14,319 bases of DNA from Bacillota bacterium (GTDB taxonomy: Bacteria > Bacillota > UBA4882 > UBA10575): the NCBI GenBank assembly GCA_012512605.1, contig JAAZDX010000009.1, positions 1-14,319 of the forward strand. The letters are read 5' to 3'. Each line of letters begins with the position of its first letter. Position 1 is the stretch's first letter. The notes beneath the pieces were generated by a model, which was not told the origin of the DNA, did no database searches, and worked only from the letters and a program-made list of their open reading frames with translations. Positions 13,231 through 14,319 of this stretch are shown here, piece by piece. The translations under genes and the position numbers were made by a program.

Positions 13231-14319
13231 TCATCCCCCACCAAAGCGATGGGTCACGTTGTGGATCCACCGCCCCGAACGCAAGCGCCTTAAACACAGC
13301 AAACCTTTGGTCAATTCCTCACAAAGACTCAAGCTATAGACGAGGTGGACCGGAAGTTTCAAGACGAAAGCGCCCACAATGGTCAAAGGAACCCCAATAA
13401 ACCACATGGTAAAACCTTCGAGCAATAAAGAGCTTCGCGCATCGCCTCCTCCCCTCAAAACCCCAACAATCGCAATGATGTTAAAAAGCCGGATGAAAAA
13501 GACGATTGCAACAATATATATGATCGTCTGGGTCGAATTCCGCACCATGGCCGAAACATTGAACGCATTAAGCAGGTAGGGCGAAGTGACCGCGAGCATT
13601 AAACCTAAAACGATCCCCAAGGCAACCCCTAAACGGGAAAACATTTTTGCGTACTCGTTGGCCAGCTTTACTTGCCCGGCACCGATCTGGTTGCCAATCA
13701 TCACCGCCGCCGCACTGGACATCCCGAAGATAACTACCATAAAAAGGTTGGTAATGGTGTTGACGATCTGGATCGTCGCGACCGCCTGGGTCCCCATCCG
13801 ACCGTAAACAACCGCATAAATCAGACTGGCCAGCCCCCAACAGATTTCATTAAGAAGCACCGGAATGATTGTCCGGTAGGCTTTCCAGATAAAACTGAAA
13901 TTAAAATCGCATAATTCATTAAGCGTGGCTGCCAACACCCCCCGCTGCCAATAAACGACAGCCACCAAAGTACAAGTTTCCACAATGCGGGCAATAACTG
14001 TCGCGATCGCTGCCCCTGCCACCCCCAAGGCCGGAGCGCCAAATTTCCCGAAGATCAACATATAATTGAAAAAGACATTACAGACCAGTGCCACCGTGCT
14101 AATGGCCATAGGGAGCAGGGTGTTGCCGATAGACCGTAAAGCAAAGACGTAAACAAAGGAAATTCCGGTAAAAAGATAACTACCGAGCACAATCCGTAAA
14201 TACCGACTTCCTTCCTCAATCACAAGCGGGTCATTATTAAAAATCATAATAATCTGCCGCGGAAAAAGAAGACCAACAACCATAAACAAAGTGGAAACAA
14301 AAACGGCCGACCCCAATCC
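13231..14319 (-). CDS. MATE-family multidrug/Na+-coupled efflux protein, C-terminal part (cut by window end)
   Basis: The minus strand reads open from the window edge to a stop at 13231, giving about 362 residues of a polytopic membrane protein; MATE proteins are normally about 440-470 residues, so roughly the first 90 are missing. The frame fits the MATE layout: YLRIVLGSYLFTG and FALRSIGNTLLPM at about 39-70, FNYMLIFGKFGAPALGVAGAAIAT (the end of the N half), then a second half with GRMGTQAVATIQIVNTI, MSSAAAVMIGNQIGAGQ and LRGGGDAR. The last two are strongly characteristic of the family. It would export cationic drugs or metabolites against Na+ or H+. The true start lies outside the window. 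The C terminus after GLLCLRRLRSGRW is basic and cytosolic. Confidence 0.93.
   Translation of the reverse strand, partial: GLGSAVFVSTLFMVVGLLFPRQIIMIFNNDPLVIEEGSRYLRIVLGSYLFTGISFVYVFALRSIGNTLLPMAISTVALVCNVFFNYMLIFGKFGAPALGVAGAAIATVIARIVETCTLVAVVYWQRGVLAATLNELCDFNFSFIWKAYRTIIPVLLNEICWGLASLIYAVVYGRMGTQAVATIQIVNTITNLFMVVIFGMSSAAAVMIGNQIGAGQVKLANEYAKMFSRLGVALGIVLGLMLAVTSPYLLNAFNVSAMVRNSTQTIIYIVAIVFFIRLFNIIAIVGVLRGGGDARSSLLLEGFTMWFIGVPLTIVGAFVLKLPVHLVYSLSLCEELTKGLLCLRRLRSGRWIHNVTHRFGGG

Noticed and set aside
1..14319. CRISPR array, insertion sequence or integrase in the window
   Set aside because: No regularly spaced repeats, transposase motifs or terminal inverted repeats were seen, even around the AT-rich island.

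Overview
The window reads as chromosome from a Gram-positive, Bacillota-type bacterium. The evidence is strong AGGAGG-like ribosome binding sites, a Bacillus-style AraR regulator with its matching operator, and frequent GTG/TTG starts (7 of the 12 genes whose start is visible). Most of the window has balanced to moderately high G+C. The exact lineage cannot be read from sequence alone; a deep-branching clostridial or Limnochordia-like host is only a guess.

Layout. Bases 1-464 (minus) hold the N-terminal part of a TetR-family regulator whose promoter contains a perfect 20-bp palindrome. It is divergent from an AEC-family permease (707-1621, plus). A symmetrical hairpin at 1641-1670 separates this pair from a minus-strand L-arabinose locus running 7788 to 1708: a two-CBS-domain protein, araR, a FucI/AraA-type isomerase, an FGGY kinase (ribulokinase-like) and araD (L-ribulose-5-phosphate 4-epimerase). 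Together the last three would take L-arabinose to L-ribulose, L-ribulose-5-phosphate and D-xylulose-5-phosphate. An AraR box lies just downstream of a promoter ahead of the isomerase gene, and a leader of about 290 nt follows. No sugar transporter is present in the window.

On the plus strand, 7921-8511 encodes a small secreted lipoprotein and 8663-10585 a 640-residue flavin/iron-sulfur oxidoreductase of the 2,4-dienoyl-CoA reductase/Old Yellow Enzyme type. A gene-free stretch with a 22-bp-stem bidirectional terminator (10777-10822) follows.

The most unusual part is an AT-rich minus-strand operon at 12919-11027. It holds an unrecognised 213-aa protein, a 146-aa SecB-like chaperone, and a 267-aa protein carrying an E...D...ExK pattern typical of PD-(D/E)XK nucleases. 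The genes are tightly packed (13-nt gap, then a 7-nt overlap). Two inverted repeats lie upstream. SecB is not part of the standard Bacillota secretion machinery, and solitary SecB-like proteins are known as the chaperone arm of toxin-antitoxin-chaperone modules, so a nuclease-based module of this kind, possibly anti-phage, is the leading hypothesis. The window ends inside a MATE-family efflux gene (13231-14319, minus).
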